A stretch of DNA of 64,000 nucleotides from Welwitschia mirabilis (GCA_051453625.1 JBOZIK010000001.1:269035682-269099681); one strand, 5' to 3'. Numbered from the stretch's first letter, positions 12,115 to 24,125 are shown. Made by a program: numbers and translations. The notes: generated from the letters alone by a model not told the origin.

Positions 12115-12789
12115 TTTAAAAGGAATCAAATAATTAAGAAATTCTTGATGGATATAGAAGCTAGTATCAATAGTATGCCCTTGTACATTTGTCAATGTCT
12201 TGATTTGGAAGAAAGACTAGAGCCTACATACATTGTCTTGGAGTTAGCCGATGCATCTGTGAAGAAATCGTTAGGTGTGATCAAGGACTTGGTCATTTAG
12301 ATAGAGGAAGCATTCTACCCCATTAATGTAGTTATTTTAGAAGTTGAGAATCATGGTGGATATACCCTATTTCTAGGTAGAAATTTCTCTACAATAGCTC
12401 ATTGCGTCATAGATACAAAAATCGGATTAATGAAGTGCCATTTTAGGAATAAACAGTTTTTGATAAGAGTGTTTAATGTGGCTGAAAAAGATTTACGCAA
12501 TGATTTGAGTTTGGAGGAAGAAATAAAGTCAACCCTATTTTTACAGCACCGTCCACTTGAGAAGAGATGGTCCATGCTTCATAAGCCAACTTTTTTTAAT
12601 AATAAAGTAGAAGTAAATGACCTTTATATGCTTAATGATCAACTTGAGTTTGACCATCTGCCAATTGATTTTTCTAATCTGGGGAGTCGTGAGTCTGAGT
12701 TTGTAAACTGTTTTAAAGTCCAAAAAACTGAAAACCCTAAGAATTTTTATTTTGAGGTTTGTCATCCACTACTGACATGTAGACGATAG
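12115..12789 (+). pseudogene. Aspartic protease of element B
   Basis: The retropepsin domain releases the Gag and Pol products. The active-site box reads DIEAS at 12151-12165, with Glu in place of the family Gly of D-(I/L/T)-G-A-S. It continues with MPLYICQCLDL, VLELADAS, GVIKDLV, a stop, IEEAFYPINVVI and LFLGRNF, the usual retropepsin order. The C-terminal part is open from 12430 to 12789. The end of this frame contains one copy of the dispersed GATGA/GACGA motif (12760-12790). The G-to-E change and internal stop make an active enzyme unlikely. Confidence 0.85.
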
Positions 12790-13079
12790 TTAACTTCTCT
12801 AAAAATATTTTTAAAACCAAAAGTCTAAACCTAAACCTGAACCTGAAACCCTTAGACAGTGAACTAAAGTATATTTTTATGACTAAAGATATGAATAAAC
12901 CATTGATTATTAACAAAAATCTTTTACTTCAAAAAGAATCGATCTCATCTATCTTTTAGAATCAAAGGTTCATGCATTTACTTAGTCCCATAATAATTTT
13001 TCAGCCATACCCACTTCCATTATGTAACATAATATCTACCTTAAAGAAAATACTAAACCTATGAAGCAACCCTAATGTA

Positions 13080-13970
13080 GACTTAATCTAGCTTTAAAGC
13101 AAATTGTAAAAGATGAAATAATAAAACTTATGTATGCTAGAATCATTTACTCTATTGTTGATAGTTAGTGGATTAGCCTCTTGACAGTAGTACCTAAAAA
13201 GGATGGGGAATAGTGTATGTGCATAGACTTCTGAAATTAAATGAGATAAAAGAGGGGGAAATGGCATATGTGCATTCTCTTCTAAAAAATAAATGAGGTA
13301 ACTAAAAAAGATCACTGTTCTTTGCCTTTTATTGATCAAATTCTTGATAGGATTTAGGGTCATGCTTTTTACTCTTTCCTTAACTATTATAGTGGTTACA
13401 ATCAAGTTTGTATTACCACTGAGGACCAAGCTAAAACTACTTTCACTTCTCCTTTTGGTACCTTTGCCTTTAGATGCATGCCTTTTGGAGTTTGTAATGC
13501 TCTTGCTGCTTTTTAGCATGCTATGATGGGTATTTTTTCTGATATAATTAAGGATTTCATTAAGATTTTCATGGATGACTTCTCTATTTATGCTAAAACT
13601 TTTGAATAAATCTTAAATCATTTAGAAAAACTCTTAGATCAATGCATTTCTAGTGGCCTCCACTTGAGTTAGGAAAAGAGTAATTTTCTTGTAGAGAGTA
13701 GCATTGTTTTAGGTCATCATATTAGGAAGGGATAAGATGGATGCTTCTAAAGTTGGTATTATTCAAAATCTTAGTTCCCCTACAATTGTTAAATAGGTTC
13801 GATCTTTCCTTGGTCATTGTTATTTTTACCATTGGTTCATTCATGATTATGCTTCTATTTGTAAACCCCTTCACTCGTTACTAGAGAAAGATGCCAAATT
13901 CAAATGGAATGACTCTTGTTAACTTGCTTTTGATAGGCTTAAACATAGATTGTCTTATGCTCCTATAGTA
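13080..13970 (+). pseudogene. Reverse transcriptase of element B
   Basis: RT copies element RNA to cDNA. Motifs in order: KKDGE near 13,200, DH.SLPFIDQILDR near 13,315, YSGYNQVCITTEDQAKTTF and SPFGTFAFRCMPFGVCNA (about 13,390-13,500), then the catalytic box FMDDFSIY at 13,568-13,591, whose Asp pair is intact. The next block carries the QCISSGLHLS-stop-EKSNF and VLGH motifs. Stops fall at conserved Gln or Trp positions, for example TAG at 13514-13516 (AF*HAMM). Duplicated short inserts near 13,210-13,270 disturb the frame. Confidence 0.9.
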
Positions 13971-13974
13971 ACAG

Positions 13975-14400
13975 GACCTAATTGGCACTTAACTTTGAGC
14001 TTATGTGTGATGCTAATAACTTTGCTGTGGATGGGGTTTTTTACCAAAAGTATGAGAATGATTTTAAAGTTATATCTTACCATAGTAAATTATTATCTAG
14101 AGCTCAGATGAATTACACCACTATAGAGAAAGAAATGATTGCCATTATATTTTACCTTGATTCTCGTAGATACTATCTTTTAGGCTTTCATATGAATGTT
14201 TATACCAACCATGCTATCATTCGTTACCTCATACCCAAGAAAGATTTTAGTGCCCATTTGATTATATGAATCCTTCTTATACAAGAACTCAATTTGACTA
14301 TTATAAATAAAACAGGGAAGCATAATTAAATTTTGATCATTTGTGTCAAATTCCTTATCCTCCAAATGATATTATCATTGATGATTCCTTTCCTGACGAG
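13975..14400 (+). pseudogene. RNase H of element B
   Basis: RNase H removes the RNA template during cDNA synthesis. The open frame 13982-14269 carries FELMCDAN (first catalytic Asp), YHSKLLSRAQMNYTTIEKE (catalytic Glu), YYLLGFHMNVYTNHAII (third site; Asn replaces the usual Asp of YTDH), then SAHLI. The reading frame shifts after 14,269, where a KHN tract and the HLSQ-type linker to integrase are only partly readable. Homologous stretches of element A lie at 20.84-21.26 and 24.23-24.62 kb. Confidence 0.85.
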
Positions 14401-14479
14401 TAGCTTTTTGCTATTTCTTCTTCTCATCCTCCTCCATCATATGCCAACATTGTGAACTATCTTGTAACTATGAAAACAC

Positions 14480-15765
14480 CACAATATTAAACCTATTACC
14501 AATGTAAATATTTTCTCCATCGTATAGGTGACTATGAGTGGATCGAGCCACATTTGTACCATAGGTAAAAAGACTAGATTAGGAGAAAATATGTGCCCAA
14601 TTAGGAAATACTTGAGATTCTTCATCTTTATCATGGTGGTGTTTGTGGAGGACATTTTAGTGGATATAAAACTGCCATAAAAATCCTTCTTTCTGGTTTC
14701 TACTGTCCTTCTCTTTTTTGTAATTCATTTGATTTTATTAGAAGGTGTGATTCTTATCAGTGTTTTGATAGCCTTGTTCATTCACAGTAAATATTCCTTA
14801 GACCTATTCTTGAGTGTGAGCCTATTGATTATTGGTGTATTGATTTCATGAGCCCTATTCACCCATCTTCTTTTAATAAAAATTACATTTTAGTGACCAT
14901 TGATTACATGACTAAATGGGTTAAAGCCATATCTACTTCTTTAAATGATTTCTAAATTATCTGTCATTTTCTTAGATCTCGTATCTTTCAGAGGTTTGAT
15001 TTTCCTAGAGTCATCATTAGTGATTAGGGTACTCATTTCATTAATTCATTTTTTAAGAAACTTCTTTTTTCTATTAGTATGAAACATAGAGTAGCTTGTG
15101 CTTATCATTCTCAGATGAATAAACAAGATGAAAATGCTAATAGACAAATAAAGAAAATACTTTAAAAACTTGTCTCTGTTAATAAAAAGTATTAGGCTTC
15201 TAAGCTTAATGATGTACTTTGGGCCTACCATACTATTTGGCATACTTTTCTTGGTTTCTCATCTTACAAACTTATTTATAGTAAAGTTTATGTCTTACTG
15301 GTTGATGTGTGTTATAATTCTTATCATACATCTCATCAACTAAATTTTGTAGATTTGGATGAAAATCTTAAGAATAGGTTAGCCCAATTAGATCATCTTG
15401 ATGAAAACTAAACTAGTGCCATACATCATTAATTAATTCATAAAGCCTAAGTACAGTTCAAACATGATAAAAGAATTTTTTATAAAAAGTTTGAACCTAA
15501 TCAACTTATTTTATTATACAACACTAGAGTTTACCTTTTGAATAACAAATTGACCTCTAAATGATTAGGTTCTTATCTTGTAAAGAAAGTGCATTTTAAT
15601 GGCTCAATTGAAATTTTAGATTTGGAAACTCAAGAGATTCATAAGGTTAATGATCAATGGTTGAAATTATATGAGGGATCTTTAGATGCAATAGTGAACA
15701 TGATAGAAGCACTTATTTTGGAGGTTCCCTTAGGGGAGGATGACTTCCTCCCTATCATTGTCTAA
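14480..15765 (+). pseudogene. Integrase of element B
   Basis: The zinc-binding HHCC region reads HHGGVCGGHFSGYKTA then RRCDSYQCFDSL. The catalytic core shows CIDFMSPI (first Asp, about 14,840), TIDYMTKWVKA, VIISD-stop-GTHF (second Asp; TAG at 15025-15027) and HSQMNKQDENANRQIK (Glu, about 15,115-15,160). The downstream part has DVLWAYHTIWHT, then LAQLDHLDEN, a C-terminal SH3-like region with YLVKKVHFNGSIEILDLE, and ends around GEDDFLP. Length and order fit gypsy integrase. At least six in-frame stops, mostly TAA/TAG, disable it. Confidence 0.9.
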
Positions 15766-18000
15766 GTTATTTCTTAGTCTACTTCTTTGGTTAAATATTA
15801 TGATATTACTTGATCATCTTTCAAACTTGACTTATGTATTACTTTGTGAAATATCATAACTNNNNNNNNNNNNNNNNNNNNNNNNNNNNNNNNNNNNNNN
15901 NNNNNNNNNNNNNNNNNNNNNNNNNNNNNNNNNNNNNNNNNNNNNNNNNNNNNNNNNNNNNNNNNNNNNNNNNNNNNNNNNNNNNNNNTCTTAGGTTATT
16001 TGGGAGTGTTCTTTTCTATCTTTTATCTTACTTATTCACCTTTGCCTTTTTTTGAGTGTATGATTATGTAGGAATTTTGTTCAAAAAAAAGAAAGAAAAA
16101 TAATGATCATGAGCTATTATATTTTGTGCCTTAATGAAAAATACATGGTCACCATGATGTCCTATCACACTAAAGTAAATATTTCCAAAAGGAACCTTTG
16201 GCAATGTTGATAGTTGTGGGAACTCCACTGGGGGGTTAGTTGGCCATGCTTCATAAGTAATTACTCTTCTGATAGTGGTTGCACTCCCCTCATTATGGTA
16301 AAAGAAATAAAGACTTTGAGGTTAGGGATTAGTGATATTCTTGGCATCATCAGAGGCATTGCTTGTTTCCTAGACTCTTAGTATTCCAACTTGATCATTT
16401 AATGTTTGGAGATTCTAGTGAGTTTATGGGATAGAAGTAGGTGAGTTCATTTCTAAGTAACCTTTAGTTTTGACATTTATTGTTCTACATAGTTAAAGCT
16501 TTGGATATTTTCATAACCACTGTTTTTTCGAATAAACTTTATAGAGTTAATACATTTTGTCATGCATATTTACTCAGGTGATGTTATGATGTTTTCCTTG
16601 AAAGTTTATTAGGTTAGCACTAAGGAGAGGTAAACAATCTTTTCCTTTTTTCTTATGTCTATTTTCATTCTGGTTTTCTTTAGTTTTCGAGTCTACTTTT
16701 TTAAAGTTATTTTTGCATTTTCTTATTTTTTCTAAGGATCTTAATCATTTAGTAGTTTCCTTATTGTTTAATCATGATAAAACATTTTTTCTAAAAATGC
16801 ATTTTCATAAAAAAATGTTTCAAAGTCCATCTTTTTTCATAATCTTCATGAGTTCCCTTATCTGTTATTGAGTTCTAAGTCTATCATGCTTTTATTTTTC
16901 TGTTTGGGCACATTCATTTAGTCTTTATTATCAGTTTTCAATCTAAATAGTCTATTTTCTTCATCCATAGTTTTTTCTTTTATATGTTTTTATTTCTTTT
17001 CCTTTGATTTTCCTAGTTTTTCATGTTTTCTGTGTGATTTTCGAGTTTCTGTTTTTTTCCTTTTCAGAACTGTCACTTCAATGATCCTATCTGAGCCTAA
17101 CTTTCATGGCTGACATTTTTCTTATAAAAAAATCTTTTTGGTGTTCTTTCATCCACATTTTTATCCAGACAACACTGTGATGGATGATAGCCTAATTTTT
17201 CTGTTAGTCGTCCTAGGGCCATCGTCCGGATGATGAAACCAGACGATAATGCAATAAAACCATAGTCCAAACCCTTTTTCCTCATTTTCACTCATTTTAT
17301 CATTTTTTTCCTTCATTCTTTTGATAGACAACAACTCCTCTGGCTGATACCAGCATTTTAGGACTTGTCCTGCCTAATTTGATTGACATATTTGCAAGAT
17401 TTATTCAAATTTGCAAAAATGAGGTATATTTCTCTCTTCTCCTAAATTTTCATTTTTTTCTCTAGTTTCTTAACCTTTTGACATGCAATTTTCATGAATA
17501 TTGTTTCATTTTTTACACTCTTCATTTTGAGACTTACGGATTTGAATTTCACTACGTATTTTTCGAGTTATGATCACTTTTGCATATTACAAGGTATTTT
17601 TACGTTTTTGCTTTTCGAATTATTTTCTCGAAAACTGTAGATTGAATCATAGTGATCCTTTAGGCAAAATTGATTAGTGTGATATGCTATATGGCTTTAC
17701 TAGATTAGATTTTTCATTTAAATACTTTGATTTTTTTACTTTTTGTGGGGCCCACTACATACACTATTTTCAGACTTTTTCCATTTTTCTCCATCTTTCC
17801 TCTTATGATTAGTTAATTCGAGATGTATTACATCTTTTAGAGAGGAGGCAAGACATATTTTCAGCATTTTGGATAATTTTTCATTGATTTTAGGGGTTGT
17901 TATTGCTCATCCATGCGATATTTTCGACTTGTTTATCTGTTTTTACATGACGAGTTTATATTTATGATTGAGTAGGCCACATACGTGTATAGCTAGATAG
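15766..18000 (+). other. Spacer downstream of pol in element B
   Basis: No gene recognised. It holds 127 N (15862-15988), the block conserved with element A (16,140-16,385), T-rich stretches, and at 17,146-17,260 two adjacent copies of the dispersed motif in its CCGGA form (CATCGTCCGGATGATG is the best one). Long post-pol regions are usual in Athila/Tat elements. Confidence 0.6.
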
Positions 18001-18222
18001 ATAAAGGCTTCAACTGAGTGTGTAAAATAGGAGGCAAGCCCTTTGGTTAAGCCTAAGATACATCATGCAGAACCCACACACCCGCCACCTTGACATAGAT
18101 GATCTTTGAGCATACAGATAACTAGCATTTGTGTTAAGGCATACTTTGGAGATTTTATGAGCTACATAGAGCTTGAAGTTGATCAAAGATTGATAGAGTC
18201 ATGACTTAAATGGATCACAGAT

Positions 18223-19233
18223 GTGCATGATTCATATTATGCTTCTGAGACGAGAGAGTTCTATGACATCATACATATAGAAAGGCGACCAGACACTTAT
18301 GGTCAGCTACAGGACATGATAATTGCATACATTCAGGACCACGAGATAGTTATGCTCTCATATTACATTATAGTCATTATAGATATTAAAAGACTTGTAA
18401 GTTTGCATATTCATTCAACTAGTGGAACAGAGGAGCATCGAGCTTATGATGCCATTTTAGACATTCTAGCTAATTTGACCACTGATCAACGAGGGGTAGA
18501 TATTACTCATCTGATTCCTACATACAGATTTTTGCACAGATGACTGATTTATAACATGAGTCCATCATACCATGACAGTTATGTTATAATCACACATTTA
18601 TAGATTCTGATATCTTTCCGTTAGGGGGAGCAGATGGATTTATCTACCTTTATCTAAAGAAGACTCAGGTCTATGATTGAGACATGACATCTATAGACAC
18701 TTGATTATCCATGCCTTCTCTTAGCTTTGTTAAGGTGATGTGGAATATTAGAGCTCATAAGTGAGTGATGTATTTCACATATTCATACTTCTGCTTGCTA
18801 TTTACAAGATATGAATATACAGGTACCAGGAGAGGTAGAGAGACCTTAGGTATAGAGACCTATAGTTGTAGCTTTATTAGAGCAGATCCATGTCCTTTTG
18901 GCTAAGACTACTAAGACCATTAGAGGTTTCCTTGATCAGAGGTTCTAGACCTTCAAGCAGAGAGTTGAATAATGGATCCTCTCTATCGAGAGAAGAGTAC
19001 AACATACAGAGGATTAGATGGTGGACATGCACCAGCACATTATCTCCATTCAGCAAAGTATGACTGTAGACATTCTAGAGTTAATACATGTCCAGGGTAA
19101 TGAGATGGTCAAGTCTATTATAGCATCTTTTGATGTTTGTCTTCTCATAGATCCTAAGCATTCTTCTTATTTTCCCCTTGCTCCTAAGCCAGTTACTAAA
19201 CCAGAGTTCATCATGCGTAGACAAAGGAAGTGA
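18223..19233 (+). pseudogene. Degenerate post-pol ORF of element B, function unknown
   Basis: An open stretch of 106 codons (18223-18543) and a second at 19018-19233 probably belong to one former protein; the intervening sequence reads through in related frames with scattered stops. The N-terminal part contains REFYDIIHIERRPDTYG and TTDQRGVDITHLIP. The C-terminal part is helix-rich and hydrophilic with a heptad-like stretch (DMHQHIISIQQSM) and ends with a basic RRQRK. I see no signal peptide or membrane segment, so nothing favours an envelope-like protein. Athila/Tat elements often carry an extra ORF here. Its sequence context (less AT-rich than its surroundings, between pol and the PPT) supports a genuine ORF. 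Confidence 0.5.
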
Positions 19234-19735
19234 TTTTGCAATATATTTTATATCTCCCCTTCTATACCTTTTTGTACTAAAAGAACTCATTATTATATAG
19301 ACATATCATTTCTTTTTAGTATGGTTTACTATTTCTATTTGACTTTTATATGATTATCTTTTGATTTTTATGATGAGGATTGCATTATACTTAGGGTAAA
19401 TCTTTATATTCGATTGTTTATCATGGTGGAGGGTTATTTATTATGATTCATTAATTATCTAATAAAATCAATTTCTGTCATAGGTTTCAGTTTTGAAAAC
19501 CCTCTACAAGGCCTATCATCCCCTGTATTATTTGGATGACCATACTGGATGACCCATCTCTGATGCTTTATAGATGTTTCTATTCAGTGTTTCTAATTTT
19601 TCAAAAAATCAGTCTATCTCTGAAATATTCTTCAAATCTTTTTGAGATAATTTCTTTAGGTATCCTAATTGTCTTTATTATCTAATAAGTTATCTTACAA
19701 ATGTGGTTTATTGCTTGGTTTTATCAGGGACTGAC

Positions 19736-19754
19736 AAGGCTAAGTGGGAGGCTA
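19736..19754 (+). other. Polypurine tract of element B
   Basis: AAGGCTAAGTGGGAGGCTA ends directly at the 3' LTR. The same tract stands before the 5' LTR at about 8,381-8,399. It would prime plus-strand DNA synthesis. Confidence 0.6.
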
Positions 19755-20834
19755 TGTTGTGCTACCAATTTACGTATATTTAATAAGGTATTTTGAGTTT
19801 TTTTTCAAGTATATTGACAGGTAAATGCATGGTTTTCATGATAGTGGAGAGCTAGGATGAAAAAGATGGAAATATGCAATTTCCTTAATAAATTACAAGC
19901 ATTCTGAGCAACTATGAATAATCTATATTTTAGATGATAACTTCCTGTAAACAACAAGGCTGATGCACTGATTGAAGATCTATTAAGTGCCATCATTCAC
20001 CGCATCGTCCAAATGACATGACGGATGACCATGCTAAATGGATACTGACTAAGTTCTGACTGGCAGTCGATGAGGATTTGATCATGAGATGGCATCATCT
20101 TCTTTATCATCCAAACGACCAATCGAATGACACTGTTTATAACACCCACACTGAATGTTCATCTAACTTTTACCACTTGTATTTTAATTTCTTTTTGCAT
20201 GGTGGTTAGGATTTATCCATGACTTTCTATCTATTTCATTTCATGTTTTGATTCAATAAATAGAGGTCTTCTCCTTGACTCTACCTCATCTTCATTTGTA
20301 TCCAGCATACCCATGATAGGAGATCAAGGGACTGGAGAACCATCTTGTAGTTTCAGAGAGACATTTACTTGATGTTAGGTGGCATTTCCTTCATTGATGT
20401 GTAACTACTTTGTAATATGGATGTGGGGTGATTTCTAATATAAACATTTCTTTTTCTGCTTTAATGTATGAATGATCTTCTCCCTCATAGTTTATGTTTC
20501 TTGACATTCACTTCTCTTGTGATATAGATTATGAGAGTAACCGTTGTCAAGGTTGTGCTTGGTTAGTTTAGGTGCATTGTTATTTTCTTTCTTAGAGTAA
20601 CCTTATACAAGTGTGTTTTATTTCATTTTTATGCATTGCAAGTTATTTTTATAGGTTAGGTTACAATATTTCTCATTTTGAAAGTAACTCTCTTATTTCC
20701 ATATTTTGGCCTTCAATGGATTATGACATTCGGGTCACTCCCATCTATGTTAGTGTGTTGTATTTGTGTATATTATTTGTGCTTAACAGGATTCTAATCA
20801 GGATATAAATGTTACATAAATACACACCACAATA
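19755..20834 (+). repeat. 3' LTR of element B
   Basis: 1,080 bases, start TGTTGTGCTACC, end CACCACAATA (decayed CTGCAACA). TATA box at 20254-20263. Followed by the GAGAT target duplication (20835-20839). Confidence 0.85.
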
Positions 20835-20839
20835 GAGAT

Positions 20840-22139
20840 CTGCAATGCTATTATATTTTTCAGCATTATCAATGATAATGATATTAAATTCTTGCATAAG
20901 GAGGATCCACTAATAAGTCTGGAACTAGAAATTTTTTAGTCATAAGATAGTGTATGGTCATGTAACCTATGTAAACATTAATGTGAAATCCAAAAATATA
21001 ATTTCTAGGATGATAAGGTAAAGGATGATGGTAAGAATTTTTCTTTCAGTAGTAGTGTAGTTAAATTAAGCTTTAAATAAAGTTTTACTAAGATAAGATA
21101 TGACTTAAAAATCATTTTCATATTTTTGATAAAGAAATACACCCATAGTAATGTTGCTTGCATCACACATGAGTTTAAAATCTTTAGTCCAATTAGGACT
21201 TATGATAATAGGTTTAGAAAAAATGTTTTTCTTAAGTGTATTAAATGCAAGTTGATATGAATCAGTCTAATTAAATTTAGCATATTTTTCAAGTAATGAA
21301 TAAAAGGGTTTACAAACCTTGGCATAATCATAAATAAAATGATAATAAAAACTAGCATAACTAAGAAATGACCTAATTTGTTTGACATTGGTTAGAGGGC
21401 TAAGGTTTTTAATGATATTAACTTTTGTACAGTCTATTTTAATCCCTTCCTTTAAAATGTGGTAACCTAAAACAATTCCATTGGTAATAAGAAGAAAACT
21501 CTTTTCCCAACCCAAATTTATACCACTTTCTATACATTGATCTAAGACTTTCTCTAATCTTTTTATAATTTATTCAAAGGTTTTACTAAAGATGGAGAAG
21601 TCATCCATAAAAAATTCAATAAGATCCTATATCATATCAAAAAAGATTTCCATCATTGCTCATTGGAAAGTCCCATAGGCATTTCAAAATCCAAAAGACA
21701 TTTATCTAAAGGCAAAGATTCCAAAGGATGAGGTAAAGGTTGTTTTTTCTTAGTCTTAATTTGCTATGCAATCTTAATTATAGCCGCTACACCTATCAAG
21801 AAAACAATAGTAGGCATGACATTGGATTCTATCAAGTACTTGGTTAAGAGAAGGTAAAGAGAAATAATACTTTTTACTAACCTCATTAAGTTTTTGAAAA
21901 TCAATGCACATTATCCATTTTCCATCCTTTTTTAGAACTACTATCAAAGGACTAACCCACTCATTAATGATATAACATAGATGATACTAGCATCCATAAG
22001 TTTAATACTTTCACCTTTAACTACTTGCTTAAGGGCTGATTTAAGCCTTTGTTAGGGTTATCTAATAGGTTTAGCATTATCCTCAAGGTAAATTTTGTGT
22101 TAGACTATGGAAAGAGGGATGGAAGATAAGTCTTTATGG
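20840..22139 (-). pseudogene. RT and RNase H of element A, left copy
   Basis: On the minus strand the RT part carries FMDDFSIF at about 21,588-21,624 with both catalytic Asp intact, then GYHILKEGIKID (21,267-21,515) and LTNVKQIRSFLSYASFYYHFI, the connection region of gypsy RT. RNase H follows with LMCDAS near 21,165. The sequence runs to the element B insertion at 20,839. The reading frame is repeatedly broken. It aligns through its length with 24,281-25,583, the right-hand copy. Confidence 0.85.
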
Positions 22140-22385
22140 NNNNNNNNNNNNNNNNNNNNNNNNNNNNNNNNNNNNNNNNNNNNNNNNNNNNNNNNNNNNN
22201 NNNNNNNNNNNNNNNNNNNNNNNNNNNNNNNNNNNNNNNNNNNNNNNNNNNNNNNNNNNNNNNNNNNNNNNNNNNNNNNNNNNNNNNNNNNNNNNNNNNN
22301 NNNNNNNNNNNNNNNNNNNNNNNNNNNNNNNNNNNNNNNNNNNNNNNNNNNNNNNNNNNNNNNNNNNNNNNNNNNNNNNNNNNNN

Positions 22386-24125
22386 TGTTGGTTTTTCTGC
22401 TAGATGACATATTTCTCATTCTCAGGATCAAGATAGTGTATCTTAGTTAGGTTATCATATAAAGTTGGTTTGTGTAGCATTATCAATCTCTCCTCAGTTG
22501 GATAATGTTGTAAAAGCAAGGTTGGTTTAAGCTCTTCTTTTAAGTTAAACTCATTTCCTATTTTTTTTCCTAGTAGCATAAAAAATGTGAATGATGAACT
22601 TCTTGTTATCTATATGACATTTCATCATTTCAGTCCATATGTCAATGATACAATTTTGCAGTTGCACAAAAGGATCTTCTTAAGAGTAGTATATAACCTC
22701 CATCATGTTCTACCTCAATGATGACTACATCTATGGGGTAAAAAGCTTTCTCTGTTTGGATGAGTAGGTCCTTAATAATCCCTAAGGATTTATTATTTAA
22801 AGAATTAACTAACTCTAAGATAAGTCATATAAGTTCTATTCTATTTTTCAACCTAAGTATTTTACATATGTAAAGAGACATGATTTTTACACTAGCTTCT
22901 ATGTTAATTAAAGCCTTTCAAATTATTTTGTTTTCTTCTAAAGTAACACTTACTTTTATTGCTTTAGGGTCTTTAAATTTAATACACTTTTCCATAACTA
23001 TGATGAAAATAGATTGAGTAAAAAAAACTTTACTAGAAATGATATGTTTTTGTTTTCTTCTTACTAGGGCTTTCCATAACTTAGAGTATTTAAGATTTTC
23101 TTGCAAGATTTTCCAAAATATCAAGTTGATATTAACCTCTTACATTAAGATATTTAAGTATTCATCATAGGTAGGATTTGTATTTAACCTATCAAGATAA
23201 GGATTAAATGGTTTCTTCCATTTTTTTCTTGTGAAGAAATTTTAATGGAGATTTTAGCTTGTGATGTTGATGGAAATTTATATAAGTCTAAAATTTCTAT
23301 ATCATCTTCTTCATTACCTTTTTCATTATTTTGAGAAGTTAAAACCTCATAGGTAGGAGGTCTTGTATCATTTCCACTTCTTGTTACTACCTTTAAAACT
23401 CTCATGACTTCATTTGAATTAGGTAAAGGTTAAGATGCAAGAGACCCTTATGATATTCGATTGGTAAGCATCATTTATTAAAGTATATTAACTAAATTTT
23501 CAATATTACTATTAGTATTTTATTACACCTTCTTCAATTCTACTATAGAATTTCTTAGTGGATCATTTTGATTTAGTTGAAAATTGAGGTTATTTGGTTG
23601 AAATTTTAAATTCCTGAATCTATTCTTGAAATGTTTTCATTGAGATTGTCCATCTAACCTTTATTAAAATTGTGGCTAACCTTTAAGTTATGTGTTCGTT
23701 AGTTGAATGCACATACCTTCTCAAACATCCTCTCTTTATAAGTTGGTAATAAGGGACACTCTTTAGTTGGAAGAGAGTTGTCCTCACAAATATCACAAAT
23801 TGAAGTTATGTTTTCATCTTTTACTACTTTTGCATCAACTATCAATTGAGTGTACTTCTCCAAAGTAATAGTGGTTGAATCACCTCTATCTTCTTTTTTA
23901 TCATGTTTTACTTTCTTTAAATCTTTTATAATTTGGCCTACAATTCGGTTTTTCTTAGTAGTTTTTGGTTAAGTTTGACTTATCTCTATTAGGTTTTCCA
24001 ACACATTTCATGCATCCTCTAAGACTAAGTTCATTAAGTTTTCATCACAAAAAAAGTCCACAACTTGTTTATTTTGACTATTTAATCCACTATAGAAATA
24101 ATCAACTAATTCTTATTTATGGAAT
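22386..24125 (-). pseudogene. Protease and gag C-terminal half of element A, left copy
   Basis: Downstream of a 246-N gap (22140-22385; the right copy has about 243 bases there) the minus strand carries the protease with its active-site box changed to NIEAS (about 22,881-22,910), followed upstream by the linker motif VVTRSGNDT (23,184-23,405) and gag C-terminal sequence to 24,125. Both the catalytic Asp and the Gly of the DIGAS box are lost. The copy ends at a 100-N gap at a point equal to about 27,563 in the right copy. Confidence 0.8.

Larger units (their letters stand above)
7925..20834 (+). mobile_element. Element B: Athila/Tat-type gypsy retrotransposon with three LTR segments
   Basis: From left to right: truncated LTR (7925 to about 8185), a piece of internal 3' end (8186-8399), full LTR (8400-9488), PBS, leader, gag, PR, RT, RNaseH, integrase, a 4-kb post-pol region with a degenerate ORF, polypurine tract and 3' LTR (19755-20834). 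The PBS resembles the tRNA-Asp complement used by Athila/Tat elements. LTRs start TGTTG and end in ACAACA or a decayed form of it. The two full LTRs differ at about one base in six over their first 150 bases (counted by eye), so the insertion is old. It lies inside element A on the opposite strand. Confidence 0.85.

Noticed and set aside
16000-19233. Envelope-like gene in element B, as sometimes annotated in Athila elements
   Set aside because: No signal peptide, membrane segment or furin-type site could be seen in the post-pol ORF; kept as an unknown protein.
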